A program made the position numbers and the translations under genes. This document shows, piece after piece, positions 51,976 to 59,718 of a stretch of DNA of 64,000 nucleotides (position 1 is its first letter; each line of letters opens with the position of its first letter). Below the pieces are notes generated by a model, which searched no databases, was not told the DNA's origin, and worked only from the letters and a program-made list of their open reading frames with translations. Origin of the DNA: Arachidicoccus sp. BS20 (GTDB lineage Bacteria > Bacteroidota > Bacteroidia > Chitinophagales > Chitinophagaceae); the NCBI RefSeq assembly GCF_001659705.1, contig NZ_CP015971.1, positions 620,001 to 684,000 of the forward strand. The letters are read 5' to 3'.

Positions 51976-53742
51976 ATGTCTTATCAAAATATCGAACAAT
52001 GTCTCTTGGATTTGGAAAAGCACGGACAATTGTTGCGTATTAAAGAAGAAATCGACCCGTTTCTTGAAGCTGCAGACATCCAATTGAAAGAGTTTGAGAA
52101 AAGCGGCAAGGCTATTTTATTTGAGAAAATAAAAGGCAGCAGGTATTGTGCTGCATCCAATATTTTCGGCACTATGGAGCGGTGCGAATTTATTTTCCGC
52201 GACACATTACCCCGAATTAAAGAATTGATTTCACTGCGCAAAGACCCGATGAACGCGCTAAAACATCCGTTTAAAAACCTCAAATTCGGTCTGGCTGCAT
52301 TCAATGCCTTACCTAAAAAAGTCGCCTCTTCTATTAATAATTTTGACGAAATAAATATTTCCGATTTACCGCAATTACAATGTTGGGAAAAAGATGGTGG
52401 TGCATTCATCACATTGCCGCAAGTATATTCCGAAGATTTGAATCAACCCGGAATTATGCATGCCAATCTCGGAATGTACCGTATTCAACTTTCCGGGAAT
52501 GAATATGTTACCAATAAAGAAGTAGGCTTACACTACCAGATTCATCGCGGCATAGGCGTACATCAAAGCATTGCCAATGCCAAAAAACAACCATTGAAAG
52601 TAAGCGTTTTTGTCGGTGGTTCGCCCGCACACACTTTGGCAGCCGTAATGCCTTTACCGGAAGGACTAAGTGAAATGACATTCGCGGGAATGCTTGCCGG
52701 GCGCAGGTTCCGCTATTTTTACCACGATGGATATTGCATCAGTGCCGATGCCGATTTTGTAATTACGGGAGAGATTTATCCGAATGAAACAAAACCGGAA
52801 GGACCATTTGGCGACCATTTGGGTTATTATAGCCTGAAGCATCCGTTTCCCGTTATGCGCGTACATAAAGTGTTTGCGAAAAGAAATGCCATTTGGGCAT
52901 TCACGGTTGTAGGGCGTCCGCCACAGGAAGATACGATGTTCGGAAAACTGATTCACGAGATTACCGGCGATGCAATAGAGCAGGAAATTCCCGGATTAAA
53001 AGCCGTACACGCTGTGGATGCAGCCGGCGTTCATCCATTGCTATTCGCCATCGGCAGCGAAAGATATACGCCTTACGCGAAAGAAAAACGCCCTGCCGAA
53101 TTGCTGACTTTGGCAAACAGAATTTTGGGAACAGGACAGTTAAGTCTCGCCAAATATTTGTTCATTACTGCGGATGAAAAAAACTGCCCGGATATTAACG
53201 ACAGTCAAGCATTTTTACAGTACATCTTAGAAAGAATCAACTTAAAGAGAGATATACATTTTCAAACAAATACAACAATAGACACACTTGATTATTCCGG
53301 AACAAATTTAAACGAGGGCAGTAAAGTCATTTTTTCGGCTTATGGAGAAAAAATAAGAACATTGAACAGCGAAGTTCCCAAATGCCTACAAAACGTGAAT
53401 TTCAGCAAAACAAAAATAATTTTCGACGGCGTTATCGCTTTACAAACCATACCTTTTAGTAATTATGAAAATGCAGAGCGAGAAATAGCGGCAATAAACG
53501 AAATATTAAAAAACAAACAAGACGAACTGGTCGGAACGCCTATGCTCGTTCTCTGCGATGATACGGATTTTATTGCAGCCACCATAAATAATTTTCTATG
53601 GACAACATTTACGCGCAGCAATCCTTCGCACGACATTCACGGCATCAATTCATTGATCGAACACAAACACTGGACTTGCAGCACATTGATTATTGATGCA
53701 CGTTCAAAACCACATCACGCGCCGCCTTTAGAGAGAAAATAA
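51976..53742 (+). CDS. UbiD-family decarboxylase (menaquinone type)
   Basis: 588 aa. The UbiD layout is clear: SNIFGTMERCEF, HYQIHRGIGVHQSIA, FVGGSPAHTLAAVMPLPEG, EGPFGDHLGYYSL, FTVVGRPPQEDTMFGKLIHE and a C-terminal domain with TNLNEGSKVIFSAYG. The family uses prenylated FMN to decarboxylate aromatic acids. In Bacteroidota the roughly 600-aa form is usually assigned to menaquinone synthesis. The UbiX partner is not nearby. Convergent with the exonuclease gene, 12 bp apart. Confidence 0.9.
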   Translation: MSYQNIEQCLLDLEKHGQLLRIKEEIDPFLEAADIQLKEFEKSGKAILFEKIKGSRYCAASNIFGTMERCEFIFRDTLPRIKELISLRKDPMNALKHPFKNLKFGLAAFNALPKKVASSINNFDEINISDLPQLQCWEKDGGAFITLPQVYSEDLNQPGIMHANLGMYRIQLSGNEYVTNKEVGLHYQIHRGIGVHQSIANAKKQPLKVSVFVGGSPAHTLAAVMPLPEGLSEMTFAGMLAGRRFRYFYHDGYCISADADFVITGEIYPNETKPEGPFGDHLGYYSLKHPFPVMRVHKVFAKRNAIWAFTVVGRPPQEDTMFGKLIHEITGDAIEQEIPGLKAVHAVDAAGVHPLLFAIGSERYTPYAKEKRPAELLTLANRILGTGQLSLAKYLFITADEKNCPDINDSQAFLQYILERINLKRDIHFQTNTTIDTLDYSGTNLNEGSKVIFSAYGEKIRTLNSEVPKCLQNVNFSKTKIIFDGVIALQTIPFSNYENAEREIAAINEILKNKQDELVGTPMLVLCDDTDFIAATINNFLWTTFTRSNPSHDIHGINSLIEHKHWTCSTLIIDARSKPHHAPPLERK

Positions 53743-53754
53743 TCATCCCACAAC

Positions 53755-54303
53755 TCAAATACCATTCTGAATCATTGATTTAACAAGGCGCTCGCCGCCA
53801 TTGTTAAGAATAATACCAAGCAATTCAGTTGTTGCCATTGCATCTCCGCCGGCACGGTGGCGGCTATGATTATCAATTTTTAATGAGGAACAAAGAAACT
53901 CCAGACCATGCTTGGGTAAATTGGGAAATGCACGCCTGCTTAAATTGAGTGTACATAAAACTTTGGAATTTAAATAAAAACCCGATGCTTTTAAAAAATG
54001 ACTTACATATGGAAAATCAAAACCGGCATTGTGTGCTACAAATATACGACCCTCTAAAAGCCGGAAAATGTTTTCCGCCACTTCACTGAATTCCGGAGCT
54101 GCCGCAACCATATCGTTGCTGATACCGGTAAGTTTTGCCACAAATTGTGATATACCCACTTTGGGATTGATTAATGTCTGATACTTACCTTCTATATTTT
54201 TGCCGTCATATAAAACAATTGCTATTTCAGTAATTCCATTGTCTTTTACAGGACTTCCCGTCGTTTCAATATCAACTATTGCATACATATTTTCAAACGC
54301 CAT
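53755..54303 (-). CDS. DnaQ-like 3'-5' exonuclease (DEDDh)
   Basis: 182 aa. ExoI motif AIVDIETTG (D11, E13), ExoII FVAHNAGFDFPYV and ExoIII HRAGGDAMAT complete the DEDDh active site. The size fits a stand-alone epsilon-like proofreading or RNase T-type nuclease without the GIY-YIG extension seen in longer Bacteroidota homologues. A second in-frame ATG lies five codons in. Role in DNA or RNA processing not resolved. Confidence 0.9.
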   Translation of the reverse strand: MAFENMYAIVDIETTGSPVKDNGITEIAIVLYDGKNIEGKYQTLINPKVGISQFVAKLTGISNDMVAAAPEFSEVAENIFRLLEGRIFVAHNAGFDFPYVSHFLKASGFYLNSKVLCTLNLSRRAFPNLPKHGLEFLCSSLKIDNHSRHRAGGDAMATTELLGIILNNGGERLVKSMIQNGI

Positions 54304-54392
54304 ACTATTTTCACCGTGTGAAAATTTTGTTAATTAAATTAAGGATTTCAAATACAATCGTGAAATCCGAAAGTACTAAAAACTATTTAAAG

Positions 54393-54400
54393 TATCTTTG
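54393..54400 (+). promoter_or_regulatory. -7 element of the small lipoprotein gene
   Basis: TATCTTTG fits TAnnTTTG, 39 bp before the ATG at 54440. Confidence 0.42.
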
Positions 54401-54439
54401 AAGTATCAAACTATATTTTTCACTGCCAAGCAAATAGTT

Positions 54440-54646
54440 ATGCGCAAAGTGCTCTTATACGGTTTATTAATATGTGGTTTTACTGCATGTAAAAACGTTG
54501 CAACTTATCAACCGAACCTGAAAAAGGGCATTCTAAGTTTATTCCAAAAAGGAGAAACAAAAATTACAGATTCACTCCACTCCAACAATCGGGAATATTT
54601 CAATTTCTTTTTAAAGGATGGCTTTGCAAGTAAATTCGGATTGTAA
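54440..54646 (+). CDS. Small lipoprotein of unknown function
   Basis: 68 aa from the ATG at 54440 (MRKVLLYGLLICGFTAC). The lipobox GFTA-C17 predicts a mature peptide of 52 residues, with KGILSLFQKGETKITDSLHSN and ending in FASKFGL. The promoter and a good downstream terminator support a real small gene rather than chance. I do not recognise a family. It is divergent from the exonuclease gene and convergent with lpdA. Confidence 0.65.
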   Translation: MRKVLLYGLLICGFTACKNVATYQPNLKKGILSLFQKGETKITDSLHSNNREYFNFFLKDGFASKFGL

Positions 54647-54676
54647 ACTCAACAGAACTTTTTTTATTTTTTAATA

Positions 54677-54711
54677 AAAAAGCCCTTAACGAAAGAGCGT
54701 AAGGGCTTTTT
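54677..54711. terminator. Bidirectional terminator between the small lipoprotein gene and lpdA
   Basis: AAAAAGCCCTTA (54677-54688) pairs with TAAGGGCTTTTT (54700-54711), with T-tracts on both strands, between converging genes. Confidence 0.87.
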
Positions 54712-54730
54712 CATTTTTCTAAATTCTTAA

Positions 54731-56140
54731 TTAAATATCTGTTGCCTCGCCGTAAGCCATTGCTGTTGCTTCTTTAAACGCTTCGCTCATTGTCGGGTGT
54801 GGATGGATTGCATTCAGAATTTCATGTCCTGTTGTTTCCAGTTTTCTTGCTACCACAGCTTCTGCAATCATATCGGTAACATTCAAACCAATCATGTGCG
54901 CACCCAGCAATTCGCCGTATTTCGCATCATAGATTACTTTCACAAAACCGTCGGTCGCACCGGCAGCCGTAGCTTTACCTGAAGCGATAAAAGGAAATTT
55001 TCCAATCTTCAATTCATATCCTGCTTCTTTTGCCTGAGCTTCTGTTAAACCAACAGATGCAATTTCCGGTTCGCAATATGTACAGCCCGGAACATTACCG
55101 TAATCAATACCTTCAGGTTCGTGCGCCAGTTTTTTATTGACAAAAGCGATGTGTTCCGCAGCATTGATGCCCTCTTTGCTCGCTTTGTGCGCCAAAGCCT
55201 GGTGTGGTGTGCAATCGCCAATCGCATAGATGCCTGCCACATTTGTCTGCTGATATTTATCTACAATAATTTTTCCTTTTTCAACCGTAATGCCTAATGT
55301 TTCCAAACCGAGATTTTCAACATTCGCAACTACGCCAACCGCGCTTAAAACAATATCCGCTTCAATGGATACTTCACTGCTGTTTTTTTTCTTAACTAAT
55401 GATTTGGTTCCGGCGTCTGTAACATCTACTTTTTCAACGTTAGCGCTTGTAATTACTTCAATGCCTTGCTTCTTAAATTGCTTTTCCAGTTCTTTGGAAA
55501 TATCCGCATCTTCCACCGGAACGATTCTGTCGAAATACTCAACCAGCGTAACTTTCACGCCCATGCTGTTATAAAAATACGCAAACTCAGTTCCTATTGC
55601 GCCGCTTCCCACAATCAGCATAGACTTGGGTTTTTCGGGCAAAACCAATGCTTCGCGATATCCGATAATTTTCTTTCCGTCTTGAGGAATATTCGGCAAT
55701 ACGCGGCTTCTTCCGCCTGTAGCGATTACGATATTCGCAGCTTCCAGAGTTTGTTTGCTTCCATCTGCGGCAGCAACTTCAACCTGATTTTTAGCAACCA
55801 GTTTTGCAGTGCCCATTATCACGTCAATCTTATTCTTCTTCATCAGGAACTGAACACCTTTGCTCATTTTGTCTGCTACGCCACGACTGCGTTTCACAAT
55901 AGCCGCAAAATCCGCTTCTATGTTTTCGGCTTTAATTCCGTAAGCATCAGAATGTTTAAAATATTCATGAACCTGAGCGCTTTTCAACAACGCTTTTGTG
56001 GGAATGCAACCCCAGTTCAAACAAATGCCGCCCAATAATTCTCTCTCGATAATTGCAACTTTAAAACCTAACTGCGAAGCGCGGATTGCAGCAGGATAAC
56101 CGCCCGGACCACTTCCTATAACTATTACGTCGTACGCCAT
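54731..56140 (-). CDS. lpdA: Dihydrolipoyl dehydrogenase
   Basis: 469 aa. FAD-binding VIGSGPGGYPAAIRA (GxGxxG), redox disulfide GGICLNWGCIP (C40, C45), NAD-binding VGSGAIGTEFAYF, YAIGDCTP, and the dimer-interface His/Glu in HPHPTMSEAFKEA are all present. It reoxidises lipoamide in 2-oxoacid dehydrogenase and glycine-cleavage complexes in the cytoplasm. The other complex subunits are not adjacent. Confidence 0.97.
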   Translation of the reverse strand: MAYDVIVIGSGPGGYPAAIRASQLGFKVAIIERELLGGICLNWGCIPTKALLKSAQVHEYFKHSDAYGIKAENIEADFAAIVKRSRGVADKMSKGVQFLMKKNKIDVIMGTAKLVAKNQVEVAAADGSKQTLEAANIVIATGGRSRVLPNIPQDGKKIIGYREALVLPEKPKSMLIVGSGAIGTEFAYFYNSMGVKVTLVEYFDRIVPVEDADISKELEKQFKKQGIEVITSANVEKVDVTDAGTKSLVKKKNSSEVSIEADIVLSAVGVVANVENLGLETLGITVEKGKIIVDKYQQTNVAGIYAIGDCTPHQALAHKASKEGINAAEHIAFVNKKLAHEPEGIDYGNVPGCTYCEPEIASVGLTEAQAKEAGYELKIGKFPFIASGKATAAGATDGFVKVIYDAKYGELLGAHMIGLNVTDMIAEAVVARKLETTGHEILNAIHPHPTMSEAFKEATAMAYGEATDI

Positions 56141-56171
56141 AAAATGTATTTGAGTTTTAAAAAATGTTTCG

Positions 56172-56179
56172 CAAAATTA
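56172..56179 (-). promoter_or_regulatory. -7 element of lpdA
   Basis: Minus-strand TAATTTTG fits TAnnTTTG, 31 bp upstream of the lpdA ATG, predicting a leader of about 25 nt. Confidence 0.45.
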
Positions 56180-56219
56180 AGGCATTTTGGGTTACATAGT
56201 ACGATAGAAAATGTTACGA

Positions 56220-57113
56220 TTATTCGGCAGGTTGTTCCAAATTTTTTAACGCTTTTTCTATTGTAGGAAATTCAAATTCAAATCCGTTTGCCAATAATTT
56301 TTGAGGCACAACCCAACGGCTTTTTAGCAATAATTCAATTTCAGTTCCCATGAGCGACGCTCCTATTTTTAGCATCCATTTTGGCGTGGCTAAACCGAAT
56401 TTTTTGTTCATGGATTTTCGCAAAGTTTCCATGAAAAAGTGATTGGGAACAGGATTGGGCGAAGTAATATTTACCTTTCCTTCAATTGACGAATGATTTT
56501 GAATAAAAGAGACCGCCCGGTAAAAATCATCTATATGAATCCAACTCATCATTTGATTTCCATTACCTTGTTTACCGCCTAAACCCCAACGAACAATTTT
56601 TTCGTATTCCGGAAGCGCGCCATCTTTACCTAAAACAATAGATATTCTTAATGCAACTTGCCGAGTTTGCGGAAGCGAAAAACTGAAAAAAGTTTCTTCC
56701 CAGGTTTTACCTACGAAGCAAGAATATTCTTTGCCATATTCCGCGCTTTCTTCCGTCATGGGTTTGTCTTCCGAGTGTCTGTAAATAGTTGCTGTGCTTG
56801 CATTCATCCAGATTTTAGGCGGCGTTTTACATTGCAAAACCGCTTCGCCTAAAATTTTAGTCGTTTCTACTCTTGAATCCAATATTTCTTTTTTGTTTAC
56901 TTCGGTGTATCTGCAATTCACAGATTTTCCTGCAAGATTAACCAGCATTTCTGCACCGTCGAGTGCTTCAATAATTGCTTTTTTATCGTTCCAATCAACG
57001 TAGTTTTTCCCTCTCGATATAACAAGAATATCATAACCCAGCGAAGCATATTTCTCAAACAAATATTTACCAAGAAAACCTGTGCCGCCTGCCAAAACAA
57101 TTTTTGGTTGCAT
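56220..57113 (-). CDS. TIGR01777-family epimerase (atypical SDR)
   Basis: 297 aa from the ATG at 57113 (MQPKIVLAGGTGFLGKYLFEKYASLGYDILVISRG). GGTGFLG is the NAD(P)-binding loop. LVNLAGKSVNCRYTEVNKKEILDSRVETT is the family signature, and the DUF1731-like C-terminus has VVPQKLLANGFEFEFPTIEKALKNL. The family is related to YfcH and cell-division-linked SDRs of unknown substrate. It is the last gene of the gbsR operon, 10 bp after the second small membrane protein. A longer upstream frame would overlap that gene. Confidence 0.9.
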   Translation of the reverse strand: MQPKIVLAGGTGFLGKYLFEKYASLGYDILVISRGKNYVDWNDKKAIIEALDGAEMLVNLAGKSVNCRYTEVNKKEILDSRVETTKILGEAVLQCKTPPKIWMNASTATIYRHSEDKPMTEESAEYGKEYSCFVGKTWEETFFSFSLPQTRQVALRISIVLGKDGALPEYEKIVRWGLGGKQGNGNQMMSWIHIDDFYRAVSFIQNHSSIEGKVNITSPNPVPNHFFMETLRKSMNKKFGLATPKWMLKIGASLMGTEIELLLKSRWVVPQKLLANGFEFEFPTIEKALKNLEQPAE

Positions 57114-57123
57114 AAAATAAAGT

Positions 57124-57483
57124 TTATTTAAGTGAATGTTTCGCAACTCTTCTTCCCCTGAAAAATAAATACATATTCAGAAACAGCATAATTCCGAGAT
57201 AAACGCTGAAACCGCCGATTTTATAGCTCAGTGCTTCAATTGTTCCCTGCGCATTGGCGATATAATTCATTTTCAAAATGAATAAGGCGAAGCCAATATT
57301 TAGTAAATAAAAACCGATTCGGAACAGAGAGTTTGTTGCTATTGCAACATCGTCTCTGCTTGGGAAAATGTCTTTCATGTACACGATGCTGTTTTTAAAA
57401 AGTGTTTTTGCAACATACCATGTAAGCAATAATGCAATTGGCAAATAAATACTGTACGCCAATACTACAAGTTGATTTTTCAT
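57124..57483 (-). CDS. Small three-helix membrane protein, paralogue B
   Basis: 119 aa with three hydrophobic helices (about 6-28, 53-72, 84-108) and a basic end RGRRVAKHSLK. FYLLNIGFALFILKM and LSYKIGGFSVYLGIMLFLNMYLFF mirror the neighbour at 57494, so the two are paralogues of the same length. No family that I can name. Its position, 10 bp after the paralogue and 10 bp before the epimerase, implies a single operon under the GbsR-type regulator. Confidence 0.8.
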   Translation of the reverse strand: MKNQLVVLAYSIYLPIALLLTWYVAKTLFKNSIVYMKDIFPSRDDVAIATNSLFRIGFYLLNIGFALFILKMNYIANAQGTIEALSYKIGGFSVYLGIMLFLNMYLFFRGRRVAKHSLK

Positions 57484-57493
57484 ACTATAGAAT

Positions 57494-57853
57494 TTAAAGT
57501 GAAGAAATATTTTTTTGTTTTTTGGATAACCAATATATCAGTGCCATATTGAAATAATGCGTAACGGAAAGAATAATCAAAAGCGCACCGATATTAACAC
57601 TCAGCGAATAAATCAATTCTCCGCAATCACTTATGTACTGCCAGTTTCGGAGCTTTAAAAAAGTATAACCAATATTGAAAAGATAATATACAACGAGCAA
57701 CACATTGTTTAAAGAATCACAAGCCCTCACATCATCTTTATACAGATTTAAAATGAACACGCGACCAATAGAATGCAACTTCCTGCCCAACCAATAAATA
57801 ATTATGACCATAATTATCAAATAAATAATATAAGCAAGAATGTTGTAGTTCAT
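57494..57853 (-). CDS. Small three-helix membrane protein, paralogue A
   Basis: 119 aa with three hydrophobic helices (about 4-24, 50-70, 82-112). YYLFNIGYTFLKLRNWQYI and LSVNIGALLIILSVTHYFNMALIYW match its paralogue downstream. Its start codon lies 2 bp after the regulator's stop, so translation is probably coupled. Function unknown; a pair of equal-length paralogues suggests a hetero-oligomer in the inner membrane. Confidence 0.8.
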   Translation of the reverse strand: MNYNILAYIIYLIIMVIIIYWLGRKLHSIGRVFILNLYKDDVRACDSLNNVLLVVYYLFNIGYTFLKLRNWQYISDCGELIYSLSVNIGALLIILSVTHYFNMALIYWLSKKQKNISSL

Positions 57854-57855
57854 CT

Positions 57856-58365
57856 TTATAAAAATAATTTGAGAAGCTTCATCAGAAATTCTCCTTTTTG
57901 AGAATTAAACAGCTTGTCAGCCAAGCTTCCGATTTGTGAAGTAAATTGCTCAATGTTCGCGATTTGTGTTACAAACTCTTTTCCTTCAGCAGTTTTGTCC
58001 GTATTTTTTACTTGTTTCAATTCCGATAAAACTTCCAAAACGGGGTCTAATTCGCGTTTCTTTCTTACACTGCCGATTTTGTGCGACCATTTCCAAATAT
58101 CTTTTTCTGCAACAAAATATTCCTTCCTGTCGCCGGCAACAGATTTTTTATACACGATGCCCCAATAGTCTATCAGCTGACGCAATCCCATATTAGCGTT
58201 GCCACGAGAAATAACCAACTCTTGCATTATCTGTTCAGTTGTTATAGGTTCGGGCGAAATCAATAACAAAGCATGGATTTGTGCAACAGACTTGTTTATA
58301 CCCCATTGACTTCCAAGATGTCCCCACGTTTCTATAAACTTCTTCTGTGATTCTTGTATGTTCAT
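57856..58365 (-). CDS. GbsR/MarR-type transcriptional regulator
   Basis: 169 aa from the ATG at 58365 (MNIQESQKKFIETWGHLGSQWGINKSVAQIHALLLISPEPITTEQIMQELVISRGNANMGLRQLIDYWGIV). The winged helix is about 20-95, followed by a helical dimerisation tail (KIGSVRKKRELDPVLEVLSELKQV). It matches the GbsR subgroup of MarR proteins, which in Bacillus sense choline and control osmoprotectant genes; in Bacteroidota the signals are unknown. It leads a four-gene operon and has a perfect 22-bp palindrome in its own promoter, indicating autoregulation. Confidence 0.9.
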   Translation of the reverse strand: MNIQESQKKFIETWGHLGSQWGINKSVAQIHALLLISPEPITTEQIMQELVISRGNANMGLRQLIDYWGIVYKKSVAGDRKEYFVAEKDIWKWSHKIGSVRKKRELDPVLEVLSELKQVKNTDKTAEGKEFVTQIANIEQFTSQIGSLADKLFNSQKGEFLMKLLKLFL

Positions 58366-58369
58366 GACA

Positions 58370-58377
58370 CAAAGATA
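58370..58377 (-). promoter_or_regulatory. -7 element of the gbsR-type operon
   Basis: Minus-strand TATCTTTG fits TAnnTTTG and ends 4 bp before the ATG at 58365, so the transcript would be nearly leaderless. The palindrome at 58391-58412 covers the spacer/-33 region. Confidence 0.5.
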
Positions 58378-58390
58378 ATATAATTTCTGA

Positions 58391-58412
58391 ATTTTCAATA
58401 TTTATTGAAAAT
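58391..58412. promoter_or_regulatory. Perfect palindromic operator (10-2-10) of the gbsR-type operon
   Basis: ATTTTCAATA (58391-58400) and TATTGAAAAT (58403-58412) are exact complements around TT. The site starts 13 bp upstream of the -7 element, where a bound MarR-type dimer would block RNA polymerase. It is the only obvious operator in front of the four-gene unit. Confidence 0.7.
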
Positions 58413-58472
58413 ATAATTTTAAAAATAATTATAGATAAAAGTGCCCGCAATGTTATCCAGTACAATAGTTCA

Positions 58473-58814
58473 TCATATAAAGTCCCGGCTACAACGAAAA
58501 AATATATTCATACTGCTCAATGATTTATACTCAACGCCCGGCTGAATTGTGGTAACATAGGAACCGTTCCAATCTCTGTCGAAAATATTTACAAGCGTTG
58601 ATACAGGTTCTTTGCCGCTAAAAAATACGGAAGCATCCACCGTATTGTTGAAATAGCTCCATTCCCAATTGCCCGTACCGATGAAAGCCCGGTCGTTATC
58701 GGCAATAAAATATTTACAATGTTCCACTCTTGCATAAGGAATGAAACCGCCGGGCGCGGGAGGCAACGTGCTGAATTTTACGGTAATGTTTGGCAGCACT
58801 GCAAAGCTTTTGAT
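58473..58814 (-). pseudogene. Phospholipase D-like protein remnant
   Basis: A minus-strand frame of about 113 codons opens right after a stop and has no ATG. It holds one HKD motif, EHCKYFIADNDRAFIGTGNWEWSYF, and then VDASVFFSG, the second half of a PLD-family phosphodiesterase such as PLD3/4-like proteins. The N-terminal half with the first HKD motif is missing, so it cannot form the active site. A GTG (58799) could open it, but a truncated gene is more likely. It lies between the gbsR-type operon and the Ni/Co transporter. Confidence 0.75.
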
Positions 58815-58852
58815 TTAGTGTTTCAATTTGTTATAATTTATTCCAATTAATT

Positions 58853-58869
58853 ATGCAACAAAGTTGCAT
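58853..58869. promoter_or_regulatory. 17-bp palindrome upstream of the Ni/Co transporter (possible metal-regulator operator)
   Basis: ATGCAAC-AAA-GTTGCAT is a perfect 7-3-7 inverted repeat that ends 8 bp before the -7 element of the transporter operon. The layout and length resemble Fur/Zur-family or similar metal-responsive operators; the assignment to a regulator is inference. Confidence 0.55.
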
Positions 58870-58877
58870 TTATTGAA

Positions 58878-58885
58878 TACCTTTG
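58878..58885 (+). promoter_or_regulatory. -7 element of the Ni/Co transporter operon
   Basis: TACCTTTG fits TAnnTTTG, 22 bp before the GTG start at 58908. No -33 TTTG is seen at the usual spacing; the 17-bp palindrome occupies that region. Confidence 0.45.
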
Positions 58886-58907
58886 CAAAGATAAAATAAT
58901 TATAGAC

Positions 58908-59687
58908 GTGTACGGATGGTTATTGGTTTTTGTTCTCGGATTAAAACATGGACTGGCAGCAGACCATATTGCAGCTATTGACGGACTTGGCATGCATTTA
59001 ACAAGGCAAGGTAAATCTGGAATAGTTCCATGGCTTGGTACATTCTTCGCGCTCGGGCATGGCATTGTAATTACGCTTATCATCAGTATTACGGGGATGT
59101 CGGCGATGCACTTTCATCTAACAAAACATTGGATACATTGGTTGAGCTGGCTACCTATTTTGTTACTTTTTGTGATTGCATTTTTAAATGTGAAATTGCT
59201 CATAGGAAATCATTCCGGACACAGGCATACATTTGCTTTACCGAATAAAAAAAATAGCGCATCTAACTCATTATCTGCGTTGTTAATAGGCGCCTGTTTT
59301 GCCATGTTTCTTGATACACTGGCTGATGCTGCATCATGGGGATACTCTGCCGCCACATCGGGAAGCTATGCCGCAGCATTGTGCACCGGCGCGGTGTTTA
59401 CGCTTGGTATGTTGGTAACAGATACTATTGACAGCAGGCTACTGGCAAAGGTTATACGGAAAGCCGGATTGAATGAGAATGTCAGAAAGCAAAGAAGATT
59501 ACTAACTTGGATTGTTGTTGTTTTTTCTTTTGCTATCGGCATGCAAGAATTGATTTCTCAATTTTTTCCAGGCTTCAAAATTTCCGATACAGAAGACATG
59601 ATTATTGGCGGTCTGCTGGTACTTGCGGTGGCAAAAGTTTATATAGGTATTTATATATCAATTTCGGAGAAAAAATCCATTTTGTAG
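58908..59687 (+). CDS. NiCoT/RcnA-like nickel-cobalt transporter
   Basis: 259 aa with six to eight membrane segments, starting at GTG (58908). The metal-site motif KHGLAADHIAAID (HX4DH) in the first helix and FALGHGIVIT are the NiCoT signatures. A His-containing loop (NHSGHRHTF, about 101-109) follows. It moves Ni2+ or Co2+ across the inner membrane; uptake versus efflux cannot be told from sequence. No urease or hydrogenase genes are nearby. It is followed by an lgt gene after 31 bp. Confidence 0.88.
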   Translation: MYGWLLVFVLGLKHGLAADHIAAIDGLGMHLTRQGKSGIVPWLGTFFALGHGIVITLIISITGMSAMHFHLTKHWIHWLSWLPILLLFVIAFLNVKLLIGNHSGHRHTFALPNKKNSASNSLSALLIGACFAMFLDTLADAASWGYSAATSGSYAAALCTGAVFTLGMLVTDTIDSRLLAKVIRKAGLNENVRKQRRLLTWIVVVFSFAIGMQELISQFFPGFKISDTEDMIIGGLLVLAVAKVYIGIYISISEKKSIL

Positions 59688-59718
59688 GTTACATCATCAT
59701 ATTCAAAACAATAAATAC

